Source: Acinetobacter courvalinii (GTDB lineage Bacteria; Pseudomonadota; Gammaproteobacteria; Pseudomonadales; Moraxellaceae). From it: a stretch of DNA of 64,000 bases. The notes under the pieces are model-generated. The model saw only the letters and a program-made list of their open reading frames with translations, did no database searches and was not told where the DNA came from. Position 1 is the stretch's first letter; each line of letters opens with the position of its first letter. Both the position numbers and the translations under genes were made by a program. Below, one piece after another: positions 35,925 through 46,767 of the stretch. The stretch is from contig NZ_BMDA01000007.1 of assembly GCF_014635545.1 (NCBI RefSeq), forward strand, positions 80,510 through 144,509, written 5' to 3'.

Positions 35925-36205
35925 TTGCGACAGTGGACATTTTTTTGATGCTACAAGGCATGTCTTATGTAATTTAGTCATTCTAAATAAATAAGATATA
36001 ACGCAGTAGCGGCGTAATATAACGCATCTGTCCTTGCGCTGCGATCAAAGCAGTGCTTTGATCTTGCTCAGGTTATGGCTAAAACTTCCCTAAACTGTGT
36101 TATGAAACTTGACAAGGGGTTTGCCATTGTCTGCGTTTCATGCCTTGTTTATGTCGTTTTAGCCGATAACGCAAGGCATGGTTGAAATGTCAATAGACCC
36201 TAGTA
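35925..36205. repeat. Candidate small non-autonomous repeat element in the 546-base gap before pheS
   Basis: The 35860-36405 gap has no gene. Within it, the left edge (GGACATTTTTTTGATGC, from about 35934) and the inverted right edge (TGACATTTCAACCATGC, ending about 36192) resemble imperfect terminal inverted repeats. Inside are a perfect 21-base palindrome-like hairpin GATCAAAGCA-G-TGCTTTGATC at 36043-36063, three copies of ATAACGCA (35998, 36019, 36166), and CAAGGCATG in both orientations. A separate 12-base palindrome GAGCTATAGCTC lies at 35910-35921. The outer limits are approximate. It could be a MITE, a REP-like unit or decayed DNA. Confidence 0.4.
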
Positions 36206-36363
36206 TCTTATCCATTTTATTCAATTATTGATCATTTTTTTCAAAAATTAATCAACCTGCTTCATTCTCCTGTGCTTTTATCCTCAACTTGCTGCACAAA
36301 AAAACAGAAGATTTAAAGCTGGGTTTTGCTTCATAAAATGGATGAAAAGCTGATAAACTATAG

Positions 36364-37386
<1,023 letters not shown>

Positions 37387-37397
37387 ACAGATTTGGA

Positions 37398-37430
37398 CCT
37401 CTCCCTAACCTCTCCTAAAAGGAGAGGGGA
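37398..37430. repeat. Palindromic REP-like unit between pheS and pheT
   Basis: CCTCTCCT-AA-AAGGAGAGG with an extra CCTCTCCCTAA before it. Sequences of this style recur in intergenic regions of many proteobacteria. As transcribed RNA it forms a strong hairpin inside the pheST message with no T-run, so it is not a terminator. Confidence 0.55.
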
Positions 37431-37460
37431 ACAAAAGTAGATTTATAGGTTTTTAATAAA

Positions 37461-39842
37461 ATGAAAATTAGTGAAAATTGGTTACGCAGCTGGGTCAATC
37501 CAGCAATTGATAGCGATACATTATCTGATCAGTTAACCATGCTTGGTCTGGAAGTGGATGAGTTGGCGCCTGTGGCGAAACCCTTTACCGGTGTGGTTGT
37601 GGGTGAGGTACTCACGGTTGAGCAGCATCCAGATGCAGATCGTTTACGTGTGACCACGGTGAATATTGGTTCAGGTGAGCCATTACAAATCGTTTGTGGT
37701 GCACCGAATGTCCGCGTGGGCATGAAAGCGCCTGTTGCCACTGTTGGGGCGGTATTGCCAGGTGATTTTAAAATTAAAAAAGGCAAACTGCGTGGTGTTG
37801 AATCACATGGCATGTTATGCGGTGCTTCTGAAATTGATTTAGAAGACAAGATTGACGGTTTATTGGAATTACCTGCTGATGCGCCAGTGGGGATCAATAT
37901 CCGTGAATATTTAAAACTTGATGACAATGTGATTGATATCAGTATTACCCCAAACCGTGGTGACTGTTTCAGTATCCGTGGTATTGCACGTGAAATTGCA
38001 GTCATCAATCAGTTAAAGATGAATGAGCCTGAAATTCAGTCAGTTGCTGCAACCATCACTGATGAAAAAGCAGTGACGATCACGACTGAGGGTACGCCAC
38101 GTTATTTGGGTCGTATTGTTAAAAATGTCAATGTCAAAGCGGCAACACCAGACTGGATGGAACAAGCACTAGCGCGTTCAGGTATCCGTACGCATAGCAT
38201 TCTGGTGGATATTACTAACTACGTATTACTTGAGTTAGGTCAACCGATGCATGCTTTTGATCTGGCGAAAATCGAAGGTTCAATCCAGGTCCGTCAAGCG
38301 CAGCCTAAAGAAAAATTGATGTTGCTCAATGATCAGGAAGTTGAGCTACAAAATGACATCATGGTGATTGCTGATGATCAGAAAGCCTTGGCCATTGCCG
38401 GTATCATGGGCGGTCTGGACTCATCGGTAACCGATGATACGCAAGATATCTTCCTTGAAAGCGCTTTCTTTGCGCCGTTAGCGATTGCTGGCCGTGCACG
38501 TCGTTTTGGCTTGCATACCGATTCATCTCAACGTTATGAACGTGGGGTTGATTTTGAACTGCCAATGATTGCCATGCACCGTGCTTCTGAATTGATTCAG
38601 GCCTTTGCTGGTGGTGAGTTTGGCCCGATCACGATTGCCGAGCAAGCGGCTTTATTGCCAAAACGTGAAGCAATTGTATTGCAACAGGTGCAAGTCGATC
38701 AGTTACTTGGATATCAGGTGGCAGGTGATTTTATTGCTGATGCATTAACGCGTCTGGGCTGTGTGGTGACCGCAATTGCTGAAGGCGAGTGGAGTGTGGT
38801 CCCACCTTCACATCGTTATGATATGGCAATTTATCAAGACTTGATTGAAGAAGTAGTACGTATCCACGGTTATGACAATATCCAAATCAGTTTGCCAAAA
38901 ATTGATGTCAAGTTAGAGAAATATCAAGACCGTTTTGAAATTGCGCAATTACGTCAAACGATTGCAACATTGGGCTATCAAGAAGCGATCAGCTTTAGCT
39001 TTGCCGATGCAAAACTGGAAAAGCAGCTGAATCCAGCGGTACAGCCATTGATGCTGGCAAACCCGATTTCCAGTGATCTGGCTGCAATGCGCAGTACCTT
39101 GCTATCGAGCCTGATTCCTTGTGTACAGTACAACCTAAACCGTCAACAGCCACGTGTACGTTTCTTTGAGTTAGGTTTGCGTTTTGACTATCAGAATGCC
39201 CAAAGTATTCATGATCTTAAACAGATCCCGACGTTGGCCTTGATTGCGGTTGGTCCACGTACGCCTGAATCCTGGCACGCCAAACCTCAGGCCATGGATT
39301 TCTTTGACTTTAAAGGTGAGGTTGAAGAGATTCTGGCAGCAGGCCGTATTGCTGTTGAGTTTGCCCGTAGTGAACGTGCATGGTTACATCCAGGGCAGTC
39401 TGCGGAAATTTTAGTCGCTGGTCAATCGATTGGATATCTCGGTCGTTTGCATCCATCACTGGAAAGTGAACTCGATTTGGGCACAACTTGGGTGGCAGAA
39501 CTGGATCAGCAGGCTGTTTTGCAATCTTATGTATCTAATTTTACAGAATTATCACGTTTTCCATCGGTTAGACGTGATATTGCGCTTTTAATCTCTGATA
39601 ATATTGAGGTAAGAGATATTCAGCGGTTAATTGAGCAAACTGGTGGAGAGTTACTCGACTCGACATGGTTGTTCGATGTGTATACGGGGCAAGGAGTTGA
39701 ACAAGGCAAACGCTCTCTCGCTTTTGCAGTGTTATGGCAACATCCAACTCGTACGCTTGAAGATGCTGAAATTAAATCTGGTATGGATAACATTATTCAA
39801 GTGTTGGAAGACACTTACCAAGCGACATTGAGGGCCTCATGA
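37461..39842 (+). CDS. pheT: Phenylalanyl-tRNA synthetase beta subunit
   Basis: A 793-residue subunit of normal length. Domains in order: N-terminal region, a tRNA-binding OB fold (residues ~40-150, [15 protein letters not shown]), the B3/B4 editing domain (~210-380, with [11 protein letters not shown]), B5 (~400-475), the catalytic-like core, and the C-terminal ferredoxin-fold anticodon-binding domain (from ~700, [14 protein letters not shown]). It overlaps ihfA by four bases, keeping the pheST-ihfA arrangement known in E. coli. Confidence 0.97.
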   Translation: MKISENWLRSWVNPAIDSDTLSDQLTMLGLEVDELAPVAKPFTGVVVGEVLTVEQHPDADRLRVTTVNIGSGEPLQIVCGAPNVRVGMKAPVATVGAVLPGDFKIKKGKLRGVESHGMLCGASEIDLEDKIDGLLELPADAPVGINIREYLKLDDNVIDISITPNRGDCFSIRGIAREIAVINQLKMNEPEIQSVAATITDEKAVTITTEGTPRYLGRIVKNVNVKAATPDWMEQALARSGIRTHSILVDITNYVLLELGQPMHAFDLAKIEGSIQVRQAQPKEKLMLLNDQEVELQNDIMVIADDQKALAIAGIMGGLDSSVTDDTQDIFLESAFFAPLAIAGRARRFGLHTDSSQRYERGVDFELPMIAMHRASELIQAFAGGEFGPITIAEQAALLPKREAIVLQQVQVDQLLGYQVAGDFIADALTRLGCVVTAIAEGEWSVVPPSHRYDMAIYQDLIEEVVRIHGYDNIQISLPKIDVKLEKYQDRFEIAQLRQTIATLGYQEAISFSFADAKLEKQLNPAVQPLMLANPISSDLAAMRSTLLSSLIPCVQYNLNRQQPRVRFFELGLRFDYQNAQSIHDLKQIPTLALIAVGPRTPESWHAKPQAMDFFDFKGEVEEILAAGRIAVEFARSERAWLHPGQSAEILVAGQSIGYLGRLHPSLESELDLGTTWVAELDQQAVLQSYVSNFTELSRFPSVRRDIALLISDNIEVRDIQRLIEQTGGELLDSTWLFDVYTGQGVEQGKRSLAFAVLWQHPTRTLEDAEIKSGMDNIIQVLEDTYQATLRAS

Positions 39843-40135
39843 CAGCATTAACAAAAGCAGATATGGCGGACCATTTAAGTGAGCTGACTAGCTTAAATCG
39901 CCGCGAAGCAAAACAAATGGTCGAGTTATTTTTTGACGAAATCAGCCAGGCATTGATTGCGGGTGAGCAGGTCAAACTTTCTGGGTTCGGTAATTTTGAG
40001 TTGCGTGACAAACGTGAACGTCCAGGACGTAATCCTAAGACGGGTGAAGAAATTCCGATTTCTGCCCGTCGTGTGGTCACGTTCCGAGCGGGTCAAAAAT
40101 TTAGACAGCGTGTTGGAAATGAGCAGATCGATTGA
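39839..40135 (+). CDS. ihfA: Integration host factor subunit alpha
   Basis: A 98-residue DNA-bending HU/IHF protein that pairs with IhfB. The start [17 protein letters not shown], the [13 protein letters not shown] core and the DNA-inserting arm [18 protein letters not shown] with its intercalating proline are present. The ATG overlaps the pheT stop. A terminator hairpin overlaps its last codons. Confidence 0.97.
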   Translation: MTALTKADMADHLSELTSLNRREAKQMVELFFDEISQALIAGEQVKLSGFGNFELRDKRERPGRNPKTGEEIPISARRVVTFRAGQKFRQRVGNEQID

Positions 40136-40147
40136 TCTGCTTTTTTT
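40123..40147 (+). terminator. Terminator overlapping the end of ihfA
   Basis: GCAGATC / GATCTGC with a GATT loop, then seven T. The left arm codes for the last residues of IhfA. Confidence 0.8.
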
Positions 40148-40184
40148 ATCTTTATATTTTATTTAAACTTTAAATATTCAGGCA

Positions 40185-40218
40185 TAAAAAAAGAGAACCG
40201 TAAGGTTCTCTTTTTTCG
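40185..40218. terminator. Bidirectional terminator before the repeat lipoprotein
   Basis: AAAAAAAGAGAACC / GGTTCTCTTTTTT around GTAA. It serves the lipoprotein gene on the minus strand (ending 40235) and backs up the ihfA terminator. Confidence 0.9.
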
Positions 40219-40234
40219 ATAATCTAAAACTAGA

Positions 40235-40483
40235 TTATTTAGCAGCAGAAGCTGGAGCAGCAACTTCAGAAGCAGCAGCAACTGGAGCAGAAGCAGCAGC
40301 AGTAGTCGCTTCAGAAGCAGCAACAGTAGCTTCAGATGCAGCAGTAGTAGCTTCAGATGCAGCAGCTACAGCTTCAGAAGCAGCAGCGTTAGCGTCAGCA
40401 GCTGGAGCTTCTTTCTTAGAGCAACCAACGAAAGCTAAAGTAGTAGCAATAGCAGCAACAACAGCGAATTTTTTGAATAACAT
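40235..40483 (-). CDS. Small alanine-rich heptad-repeat lipoprotein
   Basis: 82 residues. A basic start (LFKKF) and hydrophobic stretch lead to a probable lipobox ending at Cys21 (LAFVGC), followed by SKKE, which avoids the +2 Asp retention signal. The mature part is only ~60 residues of near-perfect seven-residue units, such as AAASEAT, TAASEAT and VAASEAT, predicted to form a long amphipathic or coiled helix. This suggests a structural or Lpp-like envelope role, though the C-terminal Lys (SAAK end) is the only hint. The 21-base DNA units could change in number. Confidence 0.82.
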   Translation of the reverse strand: MLFKKFAVVAAIATTLAFVGCSKKEAPAADANAAASEAVAAASEATTAASEATVAASEATTAAASAPVAAASEVAAPASAAK

Positions 40484-40870
40484 GGCATCACTCTCATAAA
40501 ATTGTGAGATTAAAAAAAACCTTAAGTTAGTCTGTTTGTGCTTTTATTATTCCTAAACGCTTTAGGTAACAACGCAGGGAGCAGCCTAACTGGTCTGAGG
40601 CTATCCTATCAAAGCAATTCATGAATTACTACTGTTCTGTCCAACAAAACGACAAAAATGAGCAAAATTTGGCTGTTTTTTGATAGAAAATAACTATGGA
40701 TTATAAATTTTAAATCGGTAAGTTGCGGAAATTAAATAAGTTATTTTGTAAATATATAAATAAATCAATAGAATAGTGTTTTTAGTAACTTTTTTAAAAA
40801 AATGTAAATGTTATGTAAGTTTGTCAACCAAATAAAAAAAGCTACCATTGAGGTAGCTTTTTATTCGACT
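40484..40870. other. 387-base AT-rich intergenic region
   Basis: It lies between the lipoprotein start and the rho stop. The part next to the lipoprotein must hold its promoter. A stem AGCCT / AGGCT near 40582-40601 lies in the probable leader. The middle (about 40680-40830) is very AT-rich with no open frame. The rho terminator is at its end. I see no gene. Confidence 0.6.
40833..40864 (-). terminator. Terminator of rho
   Basis: AAAAAAAGCTACC / GGTAGCTTTTT with an ATTGA loop, just beyond the rho stop at 40871. Confidence 0.9.
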
Positions 40871-42139
40871 TTAGGTCGAGGCTTTTCTTTTCATCTGATC
40901 GAAGAAATCATCATTGGTTTTGGTTTCTTTCATACGATCCAGTAAGAATTCCATGGCCGCAAGCTCATCCATTGGGTGAAGGAGTTTACGCAGAATCCAG
41001 ACTTTACGCAGATTTTCTTCGCTCATAAGGCGTTCTTCACGGCGTGTACCTGATTTCTTGATGTTCATTGCTGGGAATACACGTTTCTCTGCAATACGAC
41101 GATCAAGCGTGATTTCCTGGTTACCTGTACCTTTGAATTCTTCGTAGATCACGTCATCCATCTTACTGCCGGTTTCAATCAACGCAGTTGAGATAATGGT
41201 AAGTGAACCACCTTCTTCAATATTACGTGCCGCACCAAAGAAACGTTTTGGACGTTCTAAAGCATGCGCATCCACACCACCGGTTAATACCTTACCTGAT
41301 GATGGAATCACGGTGTTGTAGGCACGGGCAAGACGGGTAATCGAATCGAGCAGAATCACCACATCTTTCTTGTGCTCAACCAGACGCTTGGCCTTTTCAA
41401 TCACCATTTCGGCAACTTGCACATGGCGGGCAGGGGCTTCATCGAAGGTTGATGCCACAACTTCACCACGAACGGTACGTTCCATCTCGGTCACTTCTTC
41501 CGGACGTTCGTCAATCAGAAGCACGATCAAGAACACTTCCGGATTGTTACGGACAATGGATTGCGCGATATTTTGCAATAACATTGTTTTACCCGCTTTC
41601 GGCGGTGCCACAATGATTGAACGTTGACCTTTACCAATAGGCGCAACCAGATCGACTACACGTGCAGTTAAGTCTTCAGTTGTACCATTCCCGAGTTCCA
41701 TAATCAGTTGTTCGGTCGGGAAAAGTGGGGTTAAGTTTTCAAATAAAATTTTATTACGTGAGTTTTCAGGGGTGTCGTAGTTAATCTGGTTAACTTTTAA
41801 TAGGGCAAAATAACGTTCACCTTCTTTCGGTGGACGAATTGTACCGGTAATGGTGTCACCAGTACGTAAGTTAAAGCGACGGATTTGTGATGGACTGACA
41901 TAGATGTCATCTGGTCCAGCTAAATATGAACCAGCCGCAGAGCGTAGGAAGCCAAAACCATCAGAAAGAATTTCGAGAACACCATCACCAAAGATTTCTT
42001 CGCCATTCATGGCATGGCGCTTTAAAATGGCAAAAATAATATCTTGTTTACGGTTACGTGCCATGCCTTCAAGGCCCATAAACTCCGCAATCTTAATGAG
42101 TTCGCCAATGGGTTTTTTCTTGAGTTCAGTTAAGTTCAT
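40871..42139 (-). CDS. rho: Transcription termination factor Rho
   Basis: A 422-residue hexameric RNA helicase, near the E. coli length (419). The N-terminal helix bundle is [18 protein letters not shown]; the RNA-binding cold-shock-like domain is [17 protein letters not shown]; Walker A is [15 protein letters not shown]; Walker B is [15 protein letters not shown]; and the Q-loop/R-loop region is [18 protein letters not shown]. It lies downstream of trxA, as in E. coli, with a long leader of its own. Confidence 0.97.
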   Translation of the reverse strand: MNLTELKKKPIGELIKIAEFMGLEGMARNRKQDIIFAILKRHAMNGEEIFGDGVLEILSDGFGFLRSAAGSYLAGPDDIYVSPSQIRRFNLRTGDTITGTIRPPKEGERYFALLKVNQINYDTPENSRNKILFENLTPLFPTEQLIMELGNGTTEDLTARVVDLVAPIGKGQRSIIVAPPKAGKTMLLQNIAQSIVRNNPEVFLIVLLIDERPEEVTEMERTVRGEVVASTFDEAPARHVQVAEMVIEKAKRLVEHKKDVVILLDSITRLARAYNTVIPSSGKVLTGGVDAHALERPKRFFGAARNIEEGGSLTIISTALIETGSKMDDVIYEEFKGTGNQEITLDRRIAEKRVFPAMNIKKSGTRREERLMSEENLRKVWILRKLLHPMDELAAMEFLLDRMKETKTNDDFFDQMKRKAST

Positions 42140-42468
42140 AAGTGGTCAGACAGAATGGAATAAGTGGAGGACTACGTTAGGGAAAGAATAAAAATCGACC
42201 GCATACATACATGCTGATGTAATTGTATTTACACAACCACAATTCAGTAGTCTGGTTCATTGTTTCAGAGAGAAATGTGAAAACAATTGTTTATTGCCGA
42301 GCGGCGATCTTATGTTTTGTGTCTTGTAAGAAGCGCAATGAAGTAGATTCCATTCAAAGCTTCTTGATCCAGAAATATAGATGAAATCAGGGGATTTGTC
42401 AATTTTTAACTGGAAATACACGATTCAACTGAGCGTGTATTTCCAGTACTGACAATTCAACAGTCTTA
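42140..42468 (-). other. trxA-rho intergenic region and rho leader with a 14-bp hairpin
   Basis: This 329-base stretch has no confident gene. Nearest trxA, ACTGGAAATACACG (42409-42422) pairs perfectly with CGTGTATTTCCAGT (42434-42447) over an 11-base loop. No T-run follows on either strand, so it is not a standard terminator. A weaker AAGAAGC / GCTTCTT stem spans about 42328-42365. The remaining ~270 bases next to rho form its probable leader; Rho leaders in other bacteria mediate autoregulation by premature termination. Confidence 0.55.
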
Positions 42469-42795
42469 TTAGATGTTTTGGTCAATAAATGCTGCAAGTT
42501 TTGAACGTGGTGCTGCGCCAACCTGTTGAGCAACAACTTCACCATCTTTAAACATCAATAATGCTGGAATATTACGGATATTATATTTCACCGCAGTGTC
42601 TTCGCATGAAGTTACATCAACTTTAACGATTTTCACTTTACCCGCGTATTCGTTTGAAAGTTCTTCAAGGACAGGGGCAATTGCTTTACATGGTGCACAC
42701 CAGCCAGCCCAGAAATCTACAAGTACAGGCGTTTCAGCATCTAAAACATCTGCTTGGAAGTTTTCATCAGTAGTATTAACAATAGTCGCAGACAT
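42469..42795 (-). CDS. trxA: Thioredoxin
   Basis: A 108-residue thioredoxin (E. coli TrxA 109), the cytosolic disulfide reductase serving ribonucleotide reductase and others. The active site reads WAGWCAPCKAIAPVL, so the dipeptide between the cysteines is Ala-Pro rather than the usual Gly-Pro. The buried Asp (VDFWAG) and the cis-proline loop (RNIPALLMFKDGE) are normal. It is followed by the rho gene in the same direction, the classic trxA-rho order. Confidence 0.96.
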   Translation of the reverse strand: MSATIVNTTDENFQADVLDAETPVLVDFWAGWCAPCKAIAPVLEELSNEYAGKVKIVKVDVTSCEDTAVKYNIRNIPALLMFKDGEVVAQQVGAAPRSKLAAFIDQNI

Positions 42796-43068
42796 AAGGT
42801 TGCTCCAAATTTAAGAAATAAAGTGCGAATTTAAACATCATCACGATGAATATTACATTGCCGCTTTATTCAATGTAAGGGTTTGTTCCGATTATTCAAG
42901 TTTGAAAATGAAAAGTCTAATGGATGCTCACGATGTTGATCATCGACTTCTACAATGATTTAGGCATGAAAAGCATAAATAGCTCACTTTTATTGATGAA
43001 AATGACTTTAAAATTGTAAGCATGTGAATTACTCTAATGCGTGAATTGAGCATGGGTTTATATGAATA

Positions 43069-44589
43069 ATGTCTGATTTTCTGATTGATGAAGAATTACT
43101 TGCTGCGATTGATATGGGATCGAACAGTTTCCATCTAGCGATTGCTCGTGTTGATCATGGCGAGGTTAAAAAAGTCGCTTCAATGTCAGAAAAAGTTCAG
43201 TTAGCCGCCGGACTGGATGAAAACAAGAATTTAACAGAAGCAGCACAACAGCGCGGACTGGCATGTCTAGCCCGTTTTGTCGGACGTTTGAGTTCGGTAC
43301 AACCGAATCGTTTAAGAATTGTGGCGACCAATGCCTTGAGACAGGCAAAGAATGGTCATGAGTTTATTCAGAAAGCAGCTGAAATTTTACCCAAACCCAT
43401 TGAAATCATTGCCGGTCGTGAAGAAGCACGCCTGATTTATCTGGGTGTTTCGCATACCATGGCCAATGGCGGTCGCCGTCTGGTGGTGGATATTGGTGGT
43501 GGATCAACAGAATTTATTATCGGCGAAGAGTTTGAGCCACTGCATACCGAATCTTTACAGATGGGATGTGTGGCCTATAGCAAAACCTATTTCGCTGACG
43601 GCGAGATTACCAACAAGGCATTTGACAAGGCGGTTGTTGCGGCGCGTAAAGAGATGTCAGGCATTGCCAATACCTACAAATCTGTCGGTTGGGATACGGT
43701 TGTTGGTTCAAGTGGAACGATCAAGGCCTGTCGTCAGATTGCAGTCAATCTTGGGCTGAGCGACGAACAGGAAAACCTGACCCGTGATGGCCTGTATAAG
43801 TTAAAAGACCGGTTACTGAAATTTAAACATATCTCTGAAATTGATTTTGAAGGTCTGCGTGAAGATCGTCGAGCAGTTTTGCCAGCTGGTCTTGCAATTT
43901 TATTCGCCATTTTTGAAGTTTTAGATATCGATAAATTGGCATATTCTGACGGTGCGTTACGTGAAGGGGTCATGTATGACTTACTTGGACGTTTCAAACA
44001 TGAAGACATTCGTGACCGTAGTGTGCAAGCCTTGATGGGGCGTTACAATGCCGATCCGAAGCAGGCTGAGCGTGTCGTTAATACGGCTCAGCAATTGTTT
44101 GATGGCGTAGCACAAGCGCTGAATTTAACTACAGAAGACAGTGACTTACTGCGTCGTGCCGCTTATTTGCATGAAATTGGTCTGGCGATTAGTCATGGCG
44201 GTTATCATCGGCATGGTGCTTATTTATTGCAGCATTCCGACATCCCGGGTTTCTCGCAAATTGATCAAAACCATTTGTCTCATCTGGTTTCACATCATCG
44301 TCGCAAGTTGCGTGCGGATGCAAAAAATGACGTTTTAAAGGTCGGTGGCAGTCATTTACTTGATCTCTGTTTATTACTGCGTCTGGCGGTTTTGCTAAAC
44401 CATAGTCGCAGTGATCAGATGCTTCCTGCCATTGAACTCAGTGTTGTAAATGATCAACAATGGCAACTAAGCGTATCTGGCGATGCTAAACAATGGCCTT
44501 TATTGGTTGCTGACCTGCATGATGAACAAGTGCAGTTTAAGCATTGGGACATTGAGTTAAATATTCAGTCAGACAAATTTGTTGATTAA
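43069..44589 (+). CDS. ppx: Exopolyphosphatase
   Basis: A 506-residue Ppx/GppA family enzyme that removes terminal phosphate from polyphosphate. The actin-like ATPase-fold motifs are AAIDMGSNSFHLAIARV, VDIGGGSTEFIIGEE and VGSSGTIKACRQ; the C-terminal half has the HD-like domain (AYLHEIGLAISHGGYHRHG). The length and C-terminal domain fit Ppx or GppA (pppGpp phosphatase); the two cannot be fully separated by eye. It diverges from trxA, and polyphosphate metabolism again touches the stringent-response theme. Confidence 0.9.
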   Translation: MSDFLIDEELLAAIDMGSNSFHLAIARVDHGEVKKVASMSEKVQLAAGLDENKNLTEAAQQRGLACLARFVGRLSSVQPNRLRIVATNALRQAKNGHEFIQKAAEILPKPIEIIAGREEARLIYLGVSHTMANGGRRLVVDIGGGSTEFIIGEEFEPLHTESLQMGCVAYSKTYFADGEITNKAFDKAVVAARKEMSGIANTYKSVGWDTVVGSSGTIKACRQIAVNLGLSDEQENLTRDGLYKLKDRLLKFKHISEIDFEGLREDRRAVLPAGLAILFAIFEVLDIDKLAYSDGALREGVMYDLLGRFKHEDIRDRSVQALMGRYNADPKQAERVVNTAQQLFDGVAQALNLTTEDSDLLRRAAYLHEIGLAISHGGYHRHGAYLLQHSDIPGFSQIDQNHLSHLVSHHRRKLRADAKNDVLKVGGSHLLDLCLLLRLAVLLNHSRSDQMLPAIELSVVNDQQWQLSVSGDAKQWPLLVADLHDEQVQFKHWDIELNIQSDKFVD

Positions 44590-44617
44590 CCATATTATTA
44601 TGGACCATTCTTGACTT

Positions 44618-45442
44618 ATGAAAAATAAAGCGACTCAGTCCAAGGCTTGGGCTACGGTTCAAATTGCACGACATCCTGAACGTCCGCAATTTCTAGATTA
44701 TGTCAGTGAAATCTTTACTGAATTTGATGCACTTCATGGTGACCGTTTATTTGGTGATGACGGTGCCATGATTGGTGGTCTGGCACGTTTTGACGGACAG
44801 CCCGTGATGGTGGTGGGTCAACATCGTGGTCGCAGTACCCGTGAAAAGTTACAGCACAACTTCGGGATGTGTAACCCGGAAGGCTATCGTAAATCACAGC
44901 GTTTACTGGATATGGCTGAGCGTTTCAATTTACCTGTCTTTACTTTTGTGGATACCATGGGTGCTTATCCGGGTGTAGGGGCAGAAGAACGTGGTCAGGC
45001 TGAAGCGATTGCAACCAGCTTGGCGCAACTTTCAAGCTTGAAAGTTCCTGTCATTGCCACTGTACTAGGTGAAGGCGGTTCAGGTGGTGCCTTGGGTATT
45101 GGTGTGGCTGATCGTGTGATTATGCTGTCGCACAGTATTTATTCCGTGATTTCACCAGAAGGTTGTGCCTCTATTTTGTGGAAAACTGCTGACAAAGCGG
45201 CGCAAGCAAGTGAGGCACTGGCTTTAACCGCAGACAAGCTCAAAGCTTTGGGTATTGTGGAATATGTGGTGGATGAAGGTGAGGGTGCACATTTGCAACC
45301 TGAAAAAGTCATGCATGATTTGAAAGATGTGTTAAAACAAGCACTAGATGAATTGCAACCGATGGATGCCCAGGAACGATGCGACGCACGTTATCAACGT
45401 TTAATGAAGTTTGGCAGCAGCAATTTAGGCATCGCGTCTTAG
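44618..45442 (+). CDS. accA: Acetyl-CoA carboxylase carboxyltransferase subunit alpha
   Basis: 274 residues, shorter than E. coli AccA (319) because the N-terminal extension is reduced. It transfers the carboxyl group from biotin to acetyl-CoA to make malonyl-CoA for fatty acids, together with AccD. Motifs are [52 protein letters not shown] and [17 protein letters not shown]. Its last 64 bases overlap tilS. Confidence 0.95.
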   Translation: MKNKATQSKAWATVQIARHPERPQFLDYVSEIFTEFDALHGDRLFGDDGAMIGGLARFDGQPVMVVGQHRGRSTREKLQHNFGMCNPEGYRKSQRLLDMAERFNLPVFTFVDTMGAYPGVGAEERGQAEAIATSLAQLSSLKVPVIATVLGEGGSGGALGIGVADRVIMLSHSIYSVISPEGCASILWKTADKAAQASEALALTADKLKALGIVEYVVDEGEGAHLQPEKVMHDLKDVLKQALDELQPMDAQERCDARYQRLMKFGSSNLGIAS

Positions 45443-46752
45443 CACAAACACAGCATTTTTCTGAACAAACCCGATTCCTGATCGGGTGTAGCGGCGGCAT
45501 GGATTCCATGCTGTTGCTGTATCTGATGGCTGAACTTTTCCCAAATCGAATTCGCGCCATTTATGTTGATCACCAGCTGCAAACGTTAAGTGCTGGCTGG
45601 GGAATGTTCGTCCAACAACAAGCTGAAGCACTTAATATTCCGGTTATTCTGCAAAAAGTCACGGTTGAAACTGGCAATCTCGAGCAGCAAGCGCGACAGG
45701 CCCGTTATCAAGCTTATCAGCAGCACTTACAGTCCAACGAAATTCTTGTTTTAGCCCATCATCAGCAAGATCAGGCTGAAACGTTCTTGTTGCGTCTATT
45801 TTCTGGGGCGGGAGTCACTGGGCTAGCTGCCATGCAACAGCTTGATATCCGTCAGGATATGACCATCTGGCGACCCTTTTTAGATCTGAGTCGGGAACAG
45901 ATTGAGCAGTGGTCACAACAACTGGCCTTGGACTATGTTACCGATCCTACCAATCACGATACCCATTATGATCGGGCATGGTGTCGGGAACAATTATGGC
46001 CGATGCTCGAACAGCGTTTCCCTAAAATGCAGTCGGCTGTGGCACGCAGCAGTTATCTGATGCAAGATGCAGCGGAAATCCTTAATGATGTGTTGCAACA
46101 AGACTGGCAAGATTGCGCAACAGATCGTGAACTGGATTTAACCCAACTGGCTCAGCTCTCAACTGCGCGGCAACGGCAGCTTTTATCTGCCTGGATTAAA
46201 GGCACAGATCAATATCGTCCAAGTTACGCTATGGTACAGCGCCTGCAAAATGAGGTCATTCTGGCCAAAGCGGATGCGCAGGCAAGCTTGCATATTCACC
46301 CGTATTATTATGTGCGCTATCAGAAAAAATTATATCGTTTAAGCCATGATGAGCTGTATGCACAACAGCAGATGTCGGTTGCCAATGTCGTACTACAACA
46401 CTATGCAATTGGGCAAACTGTCGAGGTCGCAGCAGGGCAATTTAAAATCGAATCGCAGGCAATAGGGCTTTCTGCACAACTGTTAGGGCGGGAGTTGAGC
46501 TTACTTAAACGTCAGGGTGGAGAAAAAATCCATCTGTATGGCCGTGTTGGACATTGGCCTCTGAAAAAAGCCATTCAGGAAGCACAGATTTTGCCTTGGT
46601 TACGTCATACAATTCAAATATTAGTCGTGGATAATGTTATGCTTGGGGTTTTTAGCCCAAAAGGTTTTTGGTTGGCGCAATCTGAGTATGTAGAGCAAGG
46701 TGGTTGGCAACCAAGTTTAATTTCTGACTGTAGTTTTCAGCAGTCTTTTTGA
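45379..46752 (+). CDS. tilS: tRNA(Ile)-lysidine synthase
   Basis: A 457-residue N-type ATP pyrophosphatase that changes the wobble C of tRNA-Ile(CAU) to lysidine so that it reads AUA. The PP-loop is [17 protein letters not shown], with the YVDHQLQ and [20 protein letters not shown] segments after it; the C-terminal domains follow from ~residue 225. The ATG is inside accA behind AGGA, a 64-base overlap. The accA-tilS linkage is conserved in many gamma-proteobacteria. Confidence 0.94.
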   Translation: MRRTLSTFNEVWQQQFRHRVLAQTQHFSEQTRFLIGCSGGMDSMLLLYLMAELFPNRIRAIYVDHQLQTLSAGWGMFVQQQAEALNIPVILQKVTVETGNLEQQARQARYQAYQQHLQSNEILVLAHHQQDQAETFLLRLFSGAGVTGLAAMQQLDIRQDMTIWRPFLDLSREQIEQWSQQLALDYVTDPTNHDTHYDRAWCREQLWPMLEQRFPKMQSAVARSSYLMQDAAEILNDVLQQDWQDCATDRELDLTQLAQLSTARQRQLLSAWIKGTDQYRPSYAMVQRLQNEVILAKADAQASLHIHPYYYVRYQKKLYRLSHDELYAQQQMSVANVVLQHYAIGQTVEVAAGQFKIESQAIGLSAQLLGRELSLLKRQGGEKIHLYGRVGHWPLKKAIQEAQILPWLRHTIQILVVDNVMLGVFSPKGFWLAQSEYVEQGGWQPSLISDCSFQQSF

Positions 46753-46767
46753 TATGACGAGTAGGAC

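Noticed and set aside
40235-40420. Regular repeats considered as a CRISPR array or VNTR outside genes
   Set aside because: The period is 21 bases without unique spacers and lies in frame within a lipoprotein gene.
42177-42260. A 27-residue minus-strand frame in the rho leader (rhoL-like position)
   Set aside because: It lacks a Shine-Dalgarno and resembles nothing known; position alone is insufficient.
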